A stretch of 64,000 bases of DNA from Tubiluchus corallicola (taxonomy: Eukaryota; Priapulida; Priapulimorpha; Priapulimorphida; Tubiluchidae). Both the position numbers and the translations under genes were made by a program. The notes below the pieces were generated by a model. That model saw only the letters and a list, made by a program, of their open reading frames with translations, was not told where the DNA came from and searched no databases. Positions 23,376-38,600 of the stretch are shown here, in pieces (positions within the stretch are counted from its first letter, which is position 1; the number at the start of each line of letters is the position of its first letter). Where the stretch lies: the NCBI GenBank assembly GCA_030141605.1, contig JAQGDQ010000003.1, positions 1,941,501 through 2,005,500 on the forward strand, read 5' to 3'.

Positions 23376-25249
23376 CACAACAGCAAATCAGCGGCATTGC
23401 TAAAAAATCATGGATTCTATTCTTTCGTTATTGCCCAAAAGTAAATCTCGTGTCCTAATCTGAATACAGAATCTTGAATAGTTGTTTTACCACGTATGTG
23501 ATGGAACCGAAAATTAATGGTAGGCAAAGCTCACCTAAGTTACGTCAGACTCACCTAAGTTACTTAAGACACATTTAAGCCACAAATAAAAAGTGGCAGA
23601 CAGAATATTTCTCTTTATCCGGTCAAGCCATAGGACACAGTGATATTAAAAATGATTATTTGCTTGAACAAATTCATTGTATTGTTCTGTCAGCGAATTA
23701 TAAAGTTACAAATCAGAAAGAAATTCACTGAGATATAAGGTTCTGTGTGTATCTGAATACAAACAGCAATTTAAGATCAAACGAACTAAATAGTGAGGCA
23801 TGCAAGATTAATAACTAAAAGTCTACTAAGTTCACTCAATTGTGGTGTCTTTTGCGTTGGTGGAAGGCAACCAGGTTAAACTTTACACGAAGCAGCTAGA
23901 ATTTCTATCGTACACTCGGCAATCCAGCTTAGGCGGTTCTGTGGCGGCACCTAGAGTCAAATGTCTATAATAACGTAGTTGACGTTGAGAAACCAGTAAC
24001 AGGAAGCCAGTTATTAAAAAACTTATAACTGTCGTTTATTGACAAGAAATATTTTCGTTTATTAAAATTTATAATCACACGTAAATATAGCTTCCCCCAG
24101 TTGAATAATTAACACTACTATGCAAACACAATGTTGGATAAAGTGCTACATGAAACAAACGCCAAAACGGCAAAATTTTTGCACATTTATGAGCATTTAA
24201 GCAAATTCTTAAAATATTAATATTATATTTTGAATTATTAATCGACTGTCATTCATGTTAGACACTACATCGACTGTAAAAGTAATGTCTGCATAATATA
24301 TTCATAATTATACTGAATATGCTTTACACCGGAAATGCGGAAATGTATACGTACTCGTTATCCTGCATATTACATTTTGTAAACAGTTTCATACACCGAA
24401 AGGAACGAAAGATCATAAACATTGAAACGCTTATTATATCCAATTTGAAGCTTATTTGTAGTGTGGGGGATAGCTGCTTATACACAGAGCAAAATTTTCA
24501 TTAAATGACTTGTTAATTATTAAATTGAGCGCAATAATTAGTAGTTTGATAGGCAACTGCCACACGTAAATACTTCTATCTAACATCTATAAACATTGTT
24601 AACATCATTTAATTAATACATTACCACTGCATTTAAATAACTTGAAAAATACGACTAAATCGACGTAAATAAGTCGACGATTAGCGTTGAGTGCTTGAAT
24701 ATCATGAAATCAGTACCAAAAAATACTGACAGTATTCAATTTTTCAACAATGCCGTCAATATGATTAGAAACCTCTTCTTAGTCCGAGTCTGTAAATCAT
24801 ACAACTGTCGTATCAATAACTTAACAATAAGTTATTTTTTTATACATTTTTTGTCCTTTTTGCTTTGCCATAAAAAAACACAATTTTCAATAGGAGTTAA
24901 GATGTTGACTTTGCCATTTTACGCAAAAGTGGTTAATATTATTAAGATCTGCGAGTATTTTCACAGGCTCTTTAATTGCTTTTTTACTCAAAATGTTTCT
25001 AAAGGACGACGTAGAAATCCTAATACTACGCATTTATAACGAAATATTGACCTACGTAGAATAATTGCTTCTATGACTACATATAGCTTTAGAAAGCATG
25101 AAATTGTTTTTGCTTGTTTTTTGCGAATTCTGACACGATAAGAAGAGTTATTACTAAAAATTTCCCCACTCTTCCATAGTCCTATACTTTAAGCTCATCA
25201 AATTTGTGATAGTGTATGCAAATCCTAAAACACTTGTAGATTATTACAT
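23376..25249. other. Intergenic stretch between two convergent genes
   Basis: Separates the stop codon of the Cys-rich gene from that of the tandem-C2 gene, so it should hold both 3' UTRs. AT-rich. The frames at 24319-24504 and 24695-25039 have no motif or splice support. Confidence 0.6.
23585..23590 (+). promoter_or_regulatory. Candidate poly(A) signal AATAAA of the Cys-rich gene
   Basis: First AATAAA on the plus strand after the stop codon, 210 bases downstream, with no competing gene between. Context alone supports it. Confidence 0.45.
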
Positions 25250-25384
25250 TCAGTAAAACTTTTCGCTTTGCGTATTTTCATTCTGTAGCTGGTGCCATTC
25301 AGTGAACTCGCGACCACAATGCTGAAGTGCCTTGTTCCAATGACATATTGCCGAATCCTGCAATGTTCCTTTTCCAAAAGTCAC
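25250..25384 (-). CDS. Tandem-C2 protein exon 4 (end of C2B, stop)
   Basis: Acceptor TTTTTGGCAG. Encodes [20 protein letters not shown], then [16 protein letters not shown] and a short tail to TGA at 25252-25250. The H-W...W-H-x-L pattern is the normal end of synaptotagmin-family C2B domains. Confidence 0.9.
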   Translation of the reverse strand: MTFGKGTLQDSAICHWNKALQHCGREFTEWHQLQNENTQSEKFY

Positions 25385-28300
25385 CTGCCAAAAATGCAAT
25401 ATATTTCTTATTGTGTTACACATACATTGAGAAACACATCACGCTTATAGCAATTAGCCTAACAGCTAATTAAATGAAAAAAGGAGGTACTGAAAAATTG
25501 CTTACCAAACACGATTCGAACTCAAAACCCAAGATTCGGACACACACACGTTAAGAATGATATCACGCTTACAAAAATTAGGCTAAGCTAGCTAACCGAA
25601 GGACTGAAAGCATTGAAAGACTGTGAACCAACCAGATTGGACAGACACAGCATATACATTGTGGACATGCACGAACCCCCCACCCCCACGCACGTTAGTA
25701 CCATAACGTAAGTATATATCCTAGGTGGATTCTCATTAATTTCACAAATTAGCCACCAAAATGGAATAACGAAGCATCAGCAAACCACAGTGTAAATGTA
25801 GCCAGTCCAACGATAAAACCGTCCCTTATTATTTTACAATTACGACTACAGTAATTGAAATGCAAGTAGCGTAACAGAATGTACAGAAACAAATGAAGCC
25901 ATATTGCGTAGAACCAGCCATGTGAATCCTAGTAATGTGCTCAGTAAGACAAAACGTGTCGAAAATATCATGTTACACAGCTCACGCAACTGTTGACATT
26001 TTGTCGCAGAAATTCTGTTTAACTTTATCCGATTACATTTTGGCGTAGTATACACGCGTATTGAATTTAATGGACGCAGCGTCCAATGCGAATGATACGG
26101 ACGCAAGGACTCTGCCAACAAATCAGCGGCGCTAATGACTGTCTAATGTTACCTGAGAGAGCCACCTGTTTTTGGTTTGCTGTCGCCCTGATAATTTTTC
26201 GTTTATTGAATAAGTGACTCATGGTAGAAGCGATTGAAAGGGATATAAATCTCTAGCAAGTATCTTCGACTATAATCACGATGGACTCGGACAAGAGGTC
26301 CAAAAAAAAGTGGATCAATGCGGTACTGACGAAAGGTTAATTTGGATATGCAAAAACTGTCAGCTGGACTGTCAACCGAAAAAGGCAATGAAAAAGATCG
26401 ACTAAAAAGGTAATATTTGCAAAAATCCAAGATTCACAAAAGATAAACCCAATTTAAGCGTTCCTAATGGGTCTAAGTAAGCCATACATACAGCAAAAGT
26501 GAATGCACGAACCACAATTTGGTTACTAAAACTTGGTTTTCCTTTTGATGGTTTTTAAAGCAAGTAGTGTTGGGTTACAAATTTTTTTCCTGTCTTTTTC
26601 ACTAGACAGACGGGCGAATCCCTTTACCTGGGATTCTTTAAAAAGGTCATTTTGTTTGATCAATCCGCCTATTTGCGTGTTTATGTCTGCTCTCCTCCAC
26701 ACGTCTGGTCCACGTATCGTCAGGTAGCCCAAATGTGTTAAATTTTTCAGTCGAGTGGTCAAAAGTCTTTGGTCGAGTAGGTCCAGTTGCCCAGTCGACG
26801 TAGGACGCTAGAATGACGTTTTGCCAGAAGTAACCATATAATTTAATGCCGAAAGATGTATAAAAATCCTGTTGTTAGTTTATCGCTTTTTAAACCTCAT
26901 TTTATAAACTACCTGGTGATTAATCTTATTAAACAGACTTTCGCAGTGAGATTAACTTTCACTGCAGTTAAACTGAGTTAGAAAATTATCATCAATGCAA
27001 ACAAGCTGCATTTGGCCGCTTCTATGCATTATACACGCGTCTTAGCATGTGCAACGAGCACTCCGTCTCAATCAAATTGGCAAGCTCGGATTAAAAACCA
27101 ATTAAGTTTAATTTTACGCCTTATCACCGAAGAAGATTCGAAAAATCTCCAACTGTGCATGACACCCGCCGGGTGAGCATCACTAATTGACAAGTGGAAA
27201 TTTACGGAAAAATATTTAGGAGCAATACAAAATGATGTCCAAAATAGCAGAGTTATACTACAGACGCAGATCACCATCATCTGTATACTAACAAATCTGG
27301 CACCGAATGTTAATTTATTATATAATATTATATGCTTGTTATCTTTCCTTAGGACACAAAGTTTGAGAAAGAGTTCAGTAGACAATTTTTATCGTCGTTC
27401 AAGGTCATTTCAAAGTCATAAAATGTAACGCTCCTTCTACGAGCATGATTAGTAGGTAAATAAACAAACTATTTTTGCTACAGCTCCAACGCCTATATTA
27501 TGGGCATTGTCGGAACTCATTAGTGGTTTATTTTTCGAATCGGGGCCACAAGAAGTAATTGCAAACAAAACATGCTAAAATGGGTTTTTTCGCCCGTCTT
27601 TTTTCCGCACGGATCAACTTCAACGGGTGGTGCAGTGGGCATAGTTTCCCCAGGAGATCATCGACTTTCCACAAACAGGCGTTTGCCTGAATTCATCCAC
27701 ATAAATTAGCCGAATCCTCACGGGATACAAGTTATGGATCTTTCTTTACTGTGTATGAATCCACATACACTTGGAAAACTAACATTAGGTGCTAGATTTT
27801 TGACAATTGCCTTGTAATACCCACGTAGTTACCTATGTAGCTTCTTCGCCGGTAATTTGACTTCTGCAGTAGAAAAACTTAAAGAAGGAAGTCTTACACT
27901 CTCCGCCTATAACTGTTTATAATAGCCAGCAGGCTAAATTCTCTTCTTCGCGTTTCAGTTATCATTTAGAGATTTAATAATCAGTCCTTTCCCTGCAGCC
28001 ATTATCGCGAGATTGAAAAACAGAAAATACTGAATGGAAAGAGAATTTTGTTGAAATTCAATGATGAAGAGCTTAGGATTTTCTATATCGACTAAGTATT
28101 GCGTCATTGTAGGCATTGGTTCTACATGGCTTACGTGTAAAACTAAGCGTAGGTTGAACCGGGTAAGCGTTAATAAGGCATTCCATATTACAATAACACT
28201 TAATGAAGTACAGCCAACGCCTGCAAGGCAAATAGGAATAGCGCTAAAATCACGAATTGTGGAAATTAATTGCAGCACAAATGGTTTTTGCTTTTTCTGA

Positions 28301-31300
28301 ATCAGAAGTTATGAAGTATTCCATAAAGTCCCCCCTCCCCCATCGATTGGCCTTGAGCAAAACTTTTTAGGGCTGGCTGAAGTTTATGCCCAAATGAGCA
28401 CTGGAAAAAATGTACAAATTTATGCATTGCAAGGATGAGGTTATAGTCATGTAAGATATGAACATAGACTAGGTTAGTATTATGGTGTGCACCATGATGA
28501 TCATCTGGATAGTGGATAGTAACAGGAAAAAATTGTGAATAGTCAGGGTGTACTACCATAAAAACTGTCCCGTCTCTGAATAGCCAAGCAATATATTTAT
28601 TGATACCCTGTTTATTTTTCTCAGGCTAGTTTTTATTCCAACTATAAGTTTTTACTTGTACAGAACACTGTTCACGACATTGTTATGTAAAATTCATTCC
28701 TGTATCAGTGGTTTGTGAGAATGAGGCAGTAGTTGGACTGGGGGTATTTTGTGAAATCACACTCGCAGAGCTATATTAACTTAAATAAGTTTACGTGTAA
28801 ATAAAACGATAACTAGTTCCACTATTACTCAACTTACTCGTAATAAGGCAACGTAGATAAGCAAAGTGATCATTAAAGTAGCATATTGCATTATTTTGTT
28901 TGGCTAATTAAATATAGGGCCCATTGGTGCGAGAATGCACCTCTGTCCCTTAAATTATTACCAAAAATATGATGATACCTGGCTTTCAATGCATATTTTT
29001 ATGTGATAAATGACGCACGTTAAATTTGCGTGCGATTAAATTCTCAAACGTCTATCCATGTGCAAAACACGAATTTGTTTCGGCAAAAATAGTCGTCCCA
29101 AACAGATTACCCTTTTTATCCGCAGCTAATGCCGTCTAGCCTAAGTTACCATATGGCTAATAGTTTAAAATGTTCCAAGTATTCAAGTAACCATAGTTAC
29201 TGTTTATTTTAGCAACGGCTTTGACAACAAGGTCAGATTAAAAATAATTGGGGAAATCTCGATTTTCACCATTATACGAACTGATAACAAATCTTAACAC
29301 GTTGGAGTTGCTATAACAACAATGTGAAAATTGGTTTACCTTAACAACTATGTGTAATAGTAGTAGTATTTTATTGACAATAATAACATGATATCAAAAA
29401 CATTACAAAAACTGGCACGGAGTTAGAAAAAATAAATGATGTTAATAACAACACAGCGAGTTAATCGTAAATTTTCAAAATTGCTGACAAGAATTTACCA
29501 CAGAGTTCAGGCTGTAAATCAAATTGTTCTTGTAAGCTGTTTAAATACAGAGCATACATTTCTCTAATTGGCTGAGATAATCTGTACAATAACATGCTAC
29601 TTGTCTTGGATATAGAAATTATCACACCTGAATACCTCTCATACCTGAAGTCTCAATCCTCAGATGATGAAATAATAGAATAAACCTACTAAAACTGATT
29701 CGTAGAGAATCGGCGATGTTAGACGAATAAATTGCATGTTGTATTATCGAGGGCTATACAGCAAGAATATCGACTTTATGTTTAGACTTTTAACACGAAT
29801 ATTAGCTTAAATGTTGTCATGACTGTAATCATAACACTTATGAAAGGAATTAATAGCACGAGCATGGCAACTTGAATTACTAATTAATTGTCACGCAAAA
29901 CTTAGGTGTTCATTAAACTTAAAATTACCAAGCTTTTTACCCAAAAACTATTTTCTTTGCGTCTTTTCGAAATTAAGTATCTGACATTAGCTATGCCTGC
30001 TTCTACGAGACACAGATCATTAAGGGTAGAGAGTTTTACTCCCAGCAATGTCTTGGCCACTTTATTATACAAACATCCAAGACCTTCAAAATTGTACATC
30101 AATCACAATTTTGAAGCATATGTAATTGCACTAGAAATACAATCTTCAGCAACTTTTAGCTTCAAACGAATATTATAGTTGCAATTTACAAAAGTAAAGT
30201 ACTTCACCATATGCTTCATTTTGTCTTTAACATGAACTTCCATGAGAGAACTCATTTTGCCATTGTTACCTCTCACTTAATGGGAGATCCAAGATACCAA
30301 TGTCCAATATGCCTTAGTGTACTTCACACACAAATCATCAATTACAATATTCTCTTTATCTACCGGAACACAATCCATAACCATGAACTGAGTTTAAATC
30401 ACGTTCACTGTCACACTATACACTTAAAAATCCTAAATTTTTCAAAACAATTTCTTTACTAGTAGCAATCAAAGGCGCATTATCTATTAGTAACAGACTG
30501 TGACAATTATGAAGAAAATTATCCGAGCCATTCCTACGAATCGCACAATAACACTTTCCTGATGATACCGAACGTCTGACTTATTGGCGCCTTCACCGTG
30601 ATTTTGAATAACAGATTGAAAATCTGTGTTAGACATAATTTGTCTTAGACTTGATTTAGCCTGTAGAAATAAGATTAAGAAGTATGGTAAGAGATTTATT
30701 ACCTTTCCAACAATGTTGTCACCGGATTCACGTGACACATCATGGAGAACCACCGTCACCGTCGTGTTGTGCTTCAGGTCGTCCGGGTTTGGTGAAACCA
30801 GGAAAGAGAATGCTTCCTTCCACGATGGACAAGTAGTGCTGTTCCTCACTCTTGATCGCTTCATCTGTTCCTTTCTGTGTTGAATTGTCCATATTCGCAC
30901 CTGTGCGTCTATGGGGAGAAATAGCAACTTAGAGCTGTTTTACTCTCTTACTTGCCATTCCTTTCATATTAGTCTTCATTTTACGACAACACTGATTTAT
31001 CAATCATATAACCACAATACCATTCTACAATTTCAAAAAGAACAGTTAAAGGTGATTTTCGCAGTCATTAAGAATCGCATGAGATAACGGAAAACACGCA
31101 CAAAAATTTCAAACTCCGACAGGTACAAAGTACTTGCGGAGAAACAAAAAAGTCACTCCACTAATTATAACATAAATTTTCTGTTTTTACTGCACGATAA
31201 TTGCCATCATTAACACATTCGTACATCCGCGTGACAGCTCACTGCCCCAGAAGAACTACCCATTTTAACTTTATTTATACATCCCCTTGAAGACAACAGC

Positions 31301-32574
31301 CATATTTGGAGTCAAGACCCCAAAGCTTTGTCACGAGACTATCATACTCCTGATGAAAAAAACTTATAACATAGTAAAGTTGTGAAACGTCTAGATCTAG
31401 TATAGTTCGGTTTCGGGTAAATTTGAAATTGAAATGATCACACAAGTTTATCACAATGTAGTATGTAGCTCAACTTTGGCGAAATTAAGTATTAAAACGG
31501 TGTTCCACAAATTTAAGTGTGAAATCGAAGTCGGCTAGACGTTTGGTTTCCTATAGGTACTTTGCTCAAGTGCTTTAACTAACTTAAATATTGGTTTCTC
31601 CTATTCAAGTTAACCAGTCATCTCACAGCTTTAGTACTTGAGCATAAAGGAGTAATAGTCATTCTAAACCTTTTAATAGATCTGCACTTTCCTTGTTTAA
31701 TGCACATTTCATGCAATTTTTATATGGATTTCGCGAAACTATTTAACTTCTACAGACGTGTTAAGTTCTAATTAGGAAACAATGACATATTTGACAACTG
31801 CAACGGTAACTGCAACATGGGCGTCTAATTAGCTTACGATGGGTAAGGGGAATAGTAAGTAACTGAATGAAAGCTGTAATAAAGATTGAGTAAGAGTTTA
31901 TGAGACAAGTAACGTTTACATTGAAATAGACCCATCTCTGAGGACCTCAAGCAGTCAAGGATAGTAACAGTAATTATTCAAAACCGATTTTTGCTTTTTT
32001 ACAGACGTGATTTTTTTTCAGCTTGAAGCACAACGCCCAGTGTTCAGACTTCTGAAGCATGCACTGTGTATCCCAAATATCACAGGCGTCATCAGCCACC
32101 TATTAATTACGCAAATAGCAAAGCATAAATTTGACCAATTAACAGCTATATAGAGAATGGCTTCACAGTGCTTCCTAGTCAGGAAATCGAGATAATCTTG
32201 CAGAATCGGTTGCTTTCTCTCTCTCAGAACAATTCAGCTGTAAATGACAGGCATCGTGGTAGACCACACAATAGCCGCACGTAGTGATATCGTCTAATTG
32301 CATCAGTAAAGCTGTTATGTCAGTTGCAATCCTCTACCAAGTACATTTATATCGGATTAACTAGACAAAGAAGGTACTTAGAAGCTCTCTTACTTTCCTC
32401 GCGTGTATACATATGTATGGCCCTTGTGGGAAGCCAACACATTTTTTTCAATGCCATTTGTCCTTTCCAATGCCTTGTGCTTGTAACAAGAAATAGTTAT
32501 GTTACCAGTGTTCATAATTGCCGTCATCATCTTTTCCTTTTTTCTCTCATCATCTTCGCATAATACAATCACAG

Positions 32575-32627
<53 letters not shown>

Positions 32628-35600
32628 GTCATCATTGTAATCATCATCATCATCATCATCATCATTAACATCATCACCATCCTCATCATTAACATCATCA
32701 TCATCATGATCATTATTATTATCATCATCATAATAATCATTATCATGGTCTTCATCATCATCATTATCATCATCATCATCACCATCATTGTCATCGTCGT
32801 CGTGGTAACTGTCGTCATCATCACCGGAAGCTTGTCATTCAAAATTTTCATCTTGGTTTGGACATTCGCCAAGATCATTAACTGATTAAATAATAGTTTC
32901 CTACATTCAAATTTCAAATACTAGGGTTATATGCATCATTATCGATGTACAATTATTAGAGTAAAGGTCGAAACATTATCACTGTTTATCCCATCCTTGA
33001 GTACACGTCTTGCAATTAAAGTACAAGACTTCTGCAAATAACAGACCGAAAGATAATTTGCTCGTTGTCGTCATCATAATTACAAATGCCAATCGTCGTT
33101 GACATCGATAATTATAACAAGTTATGCAAAGACTAGAAATTTCAAGCCAAAAATGTGAGAGATAGTCACTGAGTGATGTGGTAGTTTCGGTTTGTTACGC
33201 AGATGTGCTATTAAAATTTTCCGTTGCCAATGACGACAAAGAGACGCAGACACCAAAGCACTCAACAATGCGATTATAAAAGTGACATCTGAAGTTCTAT
33301 AAAAAAAATATGCATGCAGCATAGGGTTTAATTTGACATTGTTTGCCAGGGGGTGGCGCATATCCCATGTGTACGGTACTTATGCTTCACTAGTGTTAAT
33401 TATCGTTAACCCAAAGAGAATCGTGGAGGATGCTCTTGCAAAACGTTCTGAATTGAGTTTCAAGATTGTTGTTCAAATTGAAAATCTTTATCTACACTCT
33501 AGAGAATATATTACAGACGGTGTTTAAAGCATTTGGCTAGCAATGAACCAAATAAATAAAACTACTGTTGCTAAGTTCAAATTAGAGTAACAATTGCGTA
33601 CTGCTCGCAGCCTGTCGTGTGGAAGCCATTCTCTGATTAATTTTCTCGAGGTGACACAGGGAACCTGTGATCAGTTTGTGTATTTGTTCAGCTGGATCAA
33701 TCCCATCGTGCATTGTGTGCACTTGTACATGTATCATTTTGAATTAGATGAGTAATCAACATTACAGCATAGGCTTATACAGCGTATGACATGGAAAGAA
33801 GCTTGCACAGATTCTTTATTCCATTATAGAACTTAATAAGTTTTTTGCAAAAAATTTCGGCACACAAAACTTTTTGAATGTGATCCTTAATTTAAAACGT
33901 AACTGGTCAGTCGACTCACGTTGTGAATCCGTGCAGCTGTTTGGCTGTTGTAATGATTATTGATGCAAAATTTCGTTGGAATCCATGCAGCCGTTTGGCT
34001 GTTGTAACAATCGGTCTTGCAAAATTTCGTTCGAATCCATACAGCCGTTTGGCCGTTCGTAATAATCTTGTAAAATTTTCCTCGAATCCATGCAGCTGTT
34101 TGGCCATAATAATAATCACTCTTGCAAAATGTAGCTCAAATCCATGAAGTCGTTTGGCCGTAATAACAGCGGTTATTTGTTAAACAGAGTGCGGACGTTC
34201 ACGCTCTAACTCGGGACCCCTTAAGCCCTAGAAAAATTCCATCTTGGGCGCCATTTTAGCTGTCATGTTAGATCTAAAATGGCGCGACCTAAGTTGGCCT
34301 CCATGTAAATCCATGTAGCCCTACTATCATTCATGCAAAATTTCATTAAAATCCAGCGGTTGTTTAGCCGCCCTTAAAGACCAAACAGTACATATGTAAC
34401 GCGATGAACACAATGACGTCCGGTTACACTTCCTCTGTGTGGGAAGCTTCTTATTATATTTGATTACCTATTCTGTCTTTAATAAGTAGTTTGTTTTTTC
34501 TAATAATTTTTGCTATTGGTGCGTTAATGTAACCCAGGTTTTTGTTCTTCCTGATTCCCCAACTTTACATGATCTGATTCCGGCTATTTTCGTACCTTGC
34601 TTAGCCACACATACATGTCCATCCTCTTGAGACGCAGGATAAGTCAGAGATCAATATGTGAATCATTGATTTATGTAGATATCATTATTTATTAATGACG
34701 TTTCAGGATACGGCAAGACATGCATCAAGAATCAAGCCTGCTCAAAAAAATTTCATTAAGCTGAGGATTTTTCTCGCCTGTTTAGCAGTAATTTTGGAAG
34801 CAAAGTAACTAACAATTTTTTTCAAGTATTGGGAATAAATTACTCGTCATTATTAATAAATGACTGCAGCAAAAAAATGAATATAGGAATACATGTCCAA
34901 AAACAAAACTCTTATAACTAATTTGCTAGCGATGGGAGGTACGTACTTTAACAATTTTTTGAACCGAAAAAACACACAGTTAAGAGGTCCAAGAAAAATG
35001 TCATTCAAAAGCAGTTGTTCTACAAGAATTCTGGAAACGAAAACAAAAGTATGTAAAAAAATATATATATGAGAGGTGTTCCATAAAACGAGTGTTCTAT
35101 GCAGTAATCGGCATTTATAAACCATTGAAGAAAGAACATCTTTCACTAAAACAGTGATACAACAGGATTAACATAGGTGACAGACTGGAGATTGCAGGCT
35201 GACTAGCAATTGTACGAGACCCTGTTTACAATGCGATTTTGCAATCAGTCTAGTCTAGTGCATTTAGGATTTTAGGTAGTAACTCAGATATAGCTGTAGC
35301 AGTCCGTGGAAGAAGTAAAAAATAGTATATATAGCATGATTTAGCATCAGTAAAATTTTGAGCACGACACATTTTTTCAACATATTTTTATCAGTTATCT
35401 AAGACTTTCGCCCACTTACGATTGTAAAACAGATGAAAGCCAAGCAAGCGCACAATGTTAGTCAGAAAGAGGGACGGTGTTCACAGCAGAATAAATATGC
35501 GCGCATGCTTCGCGTGATTGGCTCGCGACCTCCTGGGTTCGATGCTCTATCTGAATGATTTCATCCGCCATATTGATTTTAACTATTTACCTCATATACG

Positions 35601-38600
35601 GTGGATTTATATATTTATGTATATCAGTTCAGTGGCTCATCTTAGTAACCAGCTGGATTCCGGTAATGCCTCACACATCATTATTGAGTAGGTTTTACCT
35701 CTGAATACTTGATCCGGTTGCAATGAGCCGAAGTTTATAAAGAAAAAACAATTCTATGAATACGGCATGCACCATAGAATTGCATAATAGCGAGAAAATG
35801 ACGCAAGCTTCGCATTCTTTGCATTAATGGTGATAAGCAAATTTTCTCCCGTGCAAAGTCATTTCAAGATTTTTTCTGCGAAAGCCACACTGCAGATAAC
35901 AAAAAAGGCTCTTTCCAATTGTTTGAGAGACATAATAAATTTTTGCTTAATGTGGTTTCGGAAACTTGTGAAACATAATAAATTTTTGCTTGTGGTTTGG
36001 GAAACTTTACTGATAACTGGTAGCATGTTGTTAAGTGGCAGCTCACTTGATTTATTTCTCAACTTTGCTTTTACTGGTCTTCTTGATAGCTAAAATCAAT
36101 TGCAATGTAGAAGAAAGTATGAGATGGTTGTGCATATATGTTGAACAAGCCGGCCTAAACAGACTAGCATGTAGCTCACTTTTTAAACAATGAGCGGAAA
36201 CCAACAAGCACAATAGCTTTCACAACCGTCACGTCCAGTAGTAACGTCCACTGACAAATTTTCTGTGATTGTAGTATTCGTACCACTAACACCTGAAAAT
36301 TACTTAAATAACTATCGGATTGGATCAGAAAATCTGGAGTTTCCATTCAGGGATTGGTCACTTGAACACTGGTCCTTCTCGCAGGCTAACTTTTTCAAGG
36401 CTAGTACATATACTAATTATACTGCTCAATTGGTCAACCAAGTATTGAGTTAAAAAGAAGAGAAAATTTCTTGTCACTAAACAATAATTCTAATTTATTA
36501 GTCTTGCAGGTAAATGCAAGGCTACTTATGCTCAAATTTCAATGACATTGCATTGAGATCCATTAATCATATACGTATTATAGCAATTTACAGGCATTGA
36601 TAGTAGTAGTATAGGCTTGTAATTACGAATGCTTTTACTTTGAAGAATTGACCGTAATGTCCGTGTAAATCACCGTCTTGAAATATAAGCTTGAATTTAC
36701 TGACGGCTTATAATTGAATAATTACAATATATAAGGTACAAAGTTCTATATTTAGAACACTTTAGTGTCAAATAACAGTGCTATAAGTATTTTGATCAAG
36801 ACTCTTATTGTTAAAAACTTTCATCCAAAGTGCGATCAAATTTAACTGAACACGCATTTTAATATCATAGGCCTGTTGTTCATGAAATCTTTCTGTTCTT
36901 AAAGGTGAAGTGTTCGTTCGGGTACAATTAATACTTGATCGTGTAATCAGTACCGACTCAGCAAAATAGCAAGCAATTTAGATGCTGATATAAGTGCTCT
37001 ATTGAACGCAAGAGCGAAACAATTAGCAACCGTAACAAGAACATTGACCCTCTTACGAACTGAACACGTGACTTCTTATGCTGAAGCCTTGATTGGCGTA
37101 ATCATAAAGTCACCTGCATGGAAAGCCAGCCTGGACTTGTGCAATTAATGGCCGTATAAACTCAAACATTGTTCGCTAGCTTCGTCATGCATTTCAGGTC
37201 AACGCAGTTAACTAATTTACAAATTAAGTTAAAACTAAATTTATAGTTGCTTACTTACTTACCAACATTACTTACCGTTAATGTTAACATCAAGTATTTC
37301 AATTAGTGGTAAAATGAGTATCTAAAAAACTAACACCATTTAGGATACTATGGCGGCGCGTAAGTCGTAAAAGTCGTAAAAAATTCCCGTCATGAAGAAA
37401 ATTTAATCCTCTTATGAAAAACATTATATTTCTTCAAATACGACAAATATGATTATGACAAGTAAATGTAGCTCGTAGTAGCTACAGATTACCTGGATTT
37501 TTTCCCGAAAGGCTCTTTGGAAGGTCTTTCGCTTTGCAAAGGGTAACCGTAAGTCTTTCAGCTTTCGGATCTAATCTGAGCGATAGCTGTATTCTGCCTT
37601 GATCCTAAAAATGTAACAACCTTACATAAATAAAATGGTTTATCCAGTAAAAATACAAGGAAACACGTAAGTAGTGTTGGGTAAGTAAAAATAAAAAAAT
37701 GATGTCTAATTATAGAAGTTTCCCTCTTTAAAACCTTTACGGCTAACGACTGTGCAAAATTTTTGGCTGCCGCCTTACAAAGAATAGCCCCATCATCATA
37801 ATGATTGTTAAAGAAGTTACATCCGGCATATAACAATTTGCAATTTTGCGGATAAAAACTGCATTTAGGCCGGTTTTTGAAAATTTGGAAATGTCAAAAA
37901 ACGCGTATTAATTAAAGCATAGATAAGTTGCTTTTGTGTCAAATAACTGCTGCCAAAATTTGAAAGTATGCGGGGTTTAATTCAATGCACACGTCGCCAG
38001 TCTCACCAGCGTCACTGACAAGGCGGGCAAAGCACCTATTCTAGTATACTTCCACTATTCTATTCCACTTCACGTTGCCATTTTTGCAAATTCCACTATT
38101 CATTTTGTGTGAAAACTCGTGGTGCGATTATGTCAGGAAAGCAAAACCTTGTCAAATAGCATTTATGTATCGTAAGGAATTTTAAATTATGAATATAAAA
38201 TGAAACACAACCACTATAATAAACACATATCAGTGACAATGTCACTAGTCTGTTATTCTGCTAGACCGCTGGCAGCAAGTGGCGCGACATCCGCTGAAAT
38301 TTAAAAAGGCAGGCGTAATTCGTATTATGCAGTGCATTAGAAGGTGGTCATTTCCACCAATGAACAGGCGCCCTCTGCCAAACTCCTATAGCCACGCTCA
38401 GAAGTCTACAAGAGTGCGGCGATACCTGTCGACTGTCACTAAATCACGAGATTCCGCTTTTGAGTAAGCTGCATATTTTTTAGAATATTACTCATACATG
38501 GCACGCCTATGACTTTATTACACAAAAACCAGACAACATACGTACGTACAATTAAACATGTGTAGAAAGGTAATGGCACATCTTGTTGTTGTCCTTGTTC

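Larger units (their letters stand above)
25385..30702 (-). other. Intron 3 of the tandem-C2 gene
   Basis: 5.3 kb. Contains a duplicated SINE-like segment near 25436-25620 and the LINE 3' end at 29345-30150. Overlapping open frames at 26203-26762 and 27955-28559 have no recognisable domain or supporting splice pattern. Confidence 0.75.
30909..37492 (-). other. Intron 2 of the tandem-C2 gene
   Basis: 6.6 kb. Holds the ATC microsatellite, a 54-bp minisatellite, a perfect 12-bp hairpin and a 43-bp duplication (35930-36008). No further exon is needed by phase and none was seen. Confidence 0.75.

Noticed and set aside
27955-28559. Overlapping frames on both strands of 79-107 codons
   Set aside because: Open on opposite strands with no motif, no flanking splice signals and no phase partner; probably chance or an old, unrecognisable element.
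32390-32917. Long minus-strand frame rich in Met and Ile, and its plus-strand counterpart
   Set aside because: Both are translations of the ATC/GAT microsatellite; neither has splice or domain support.
33926-34170. Regular repeats resembling a CRISPR array
   Set aside because: Units are contiguous, without unique spacers, in an intron-bearing eukaryotic sequence; it is a minisatellite.
35510-35570. tRNA-like B-box word GGGTTCGATGCTC
   Set aside because: No cloverleaf arms or A box at the right distance could be drawn.
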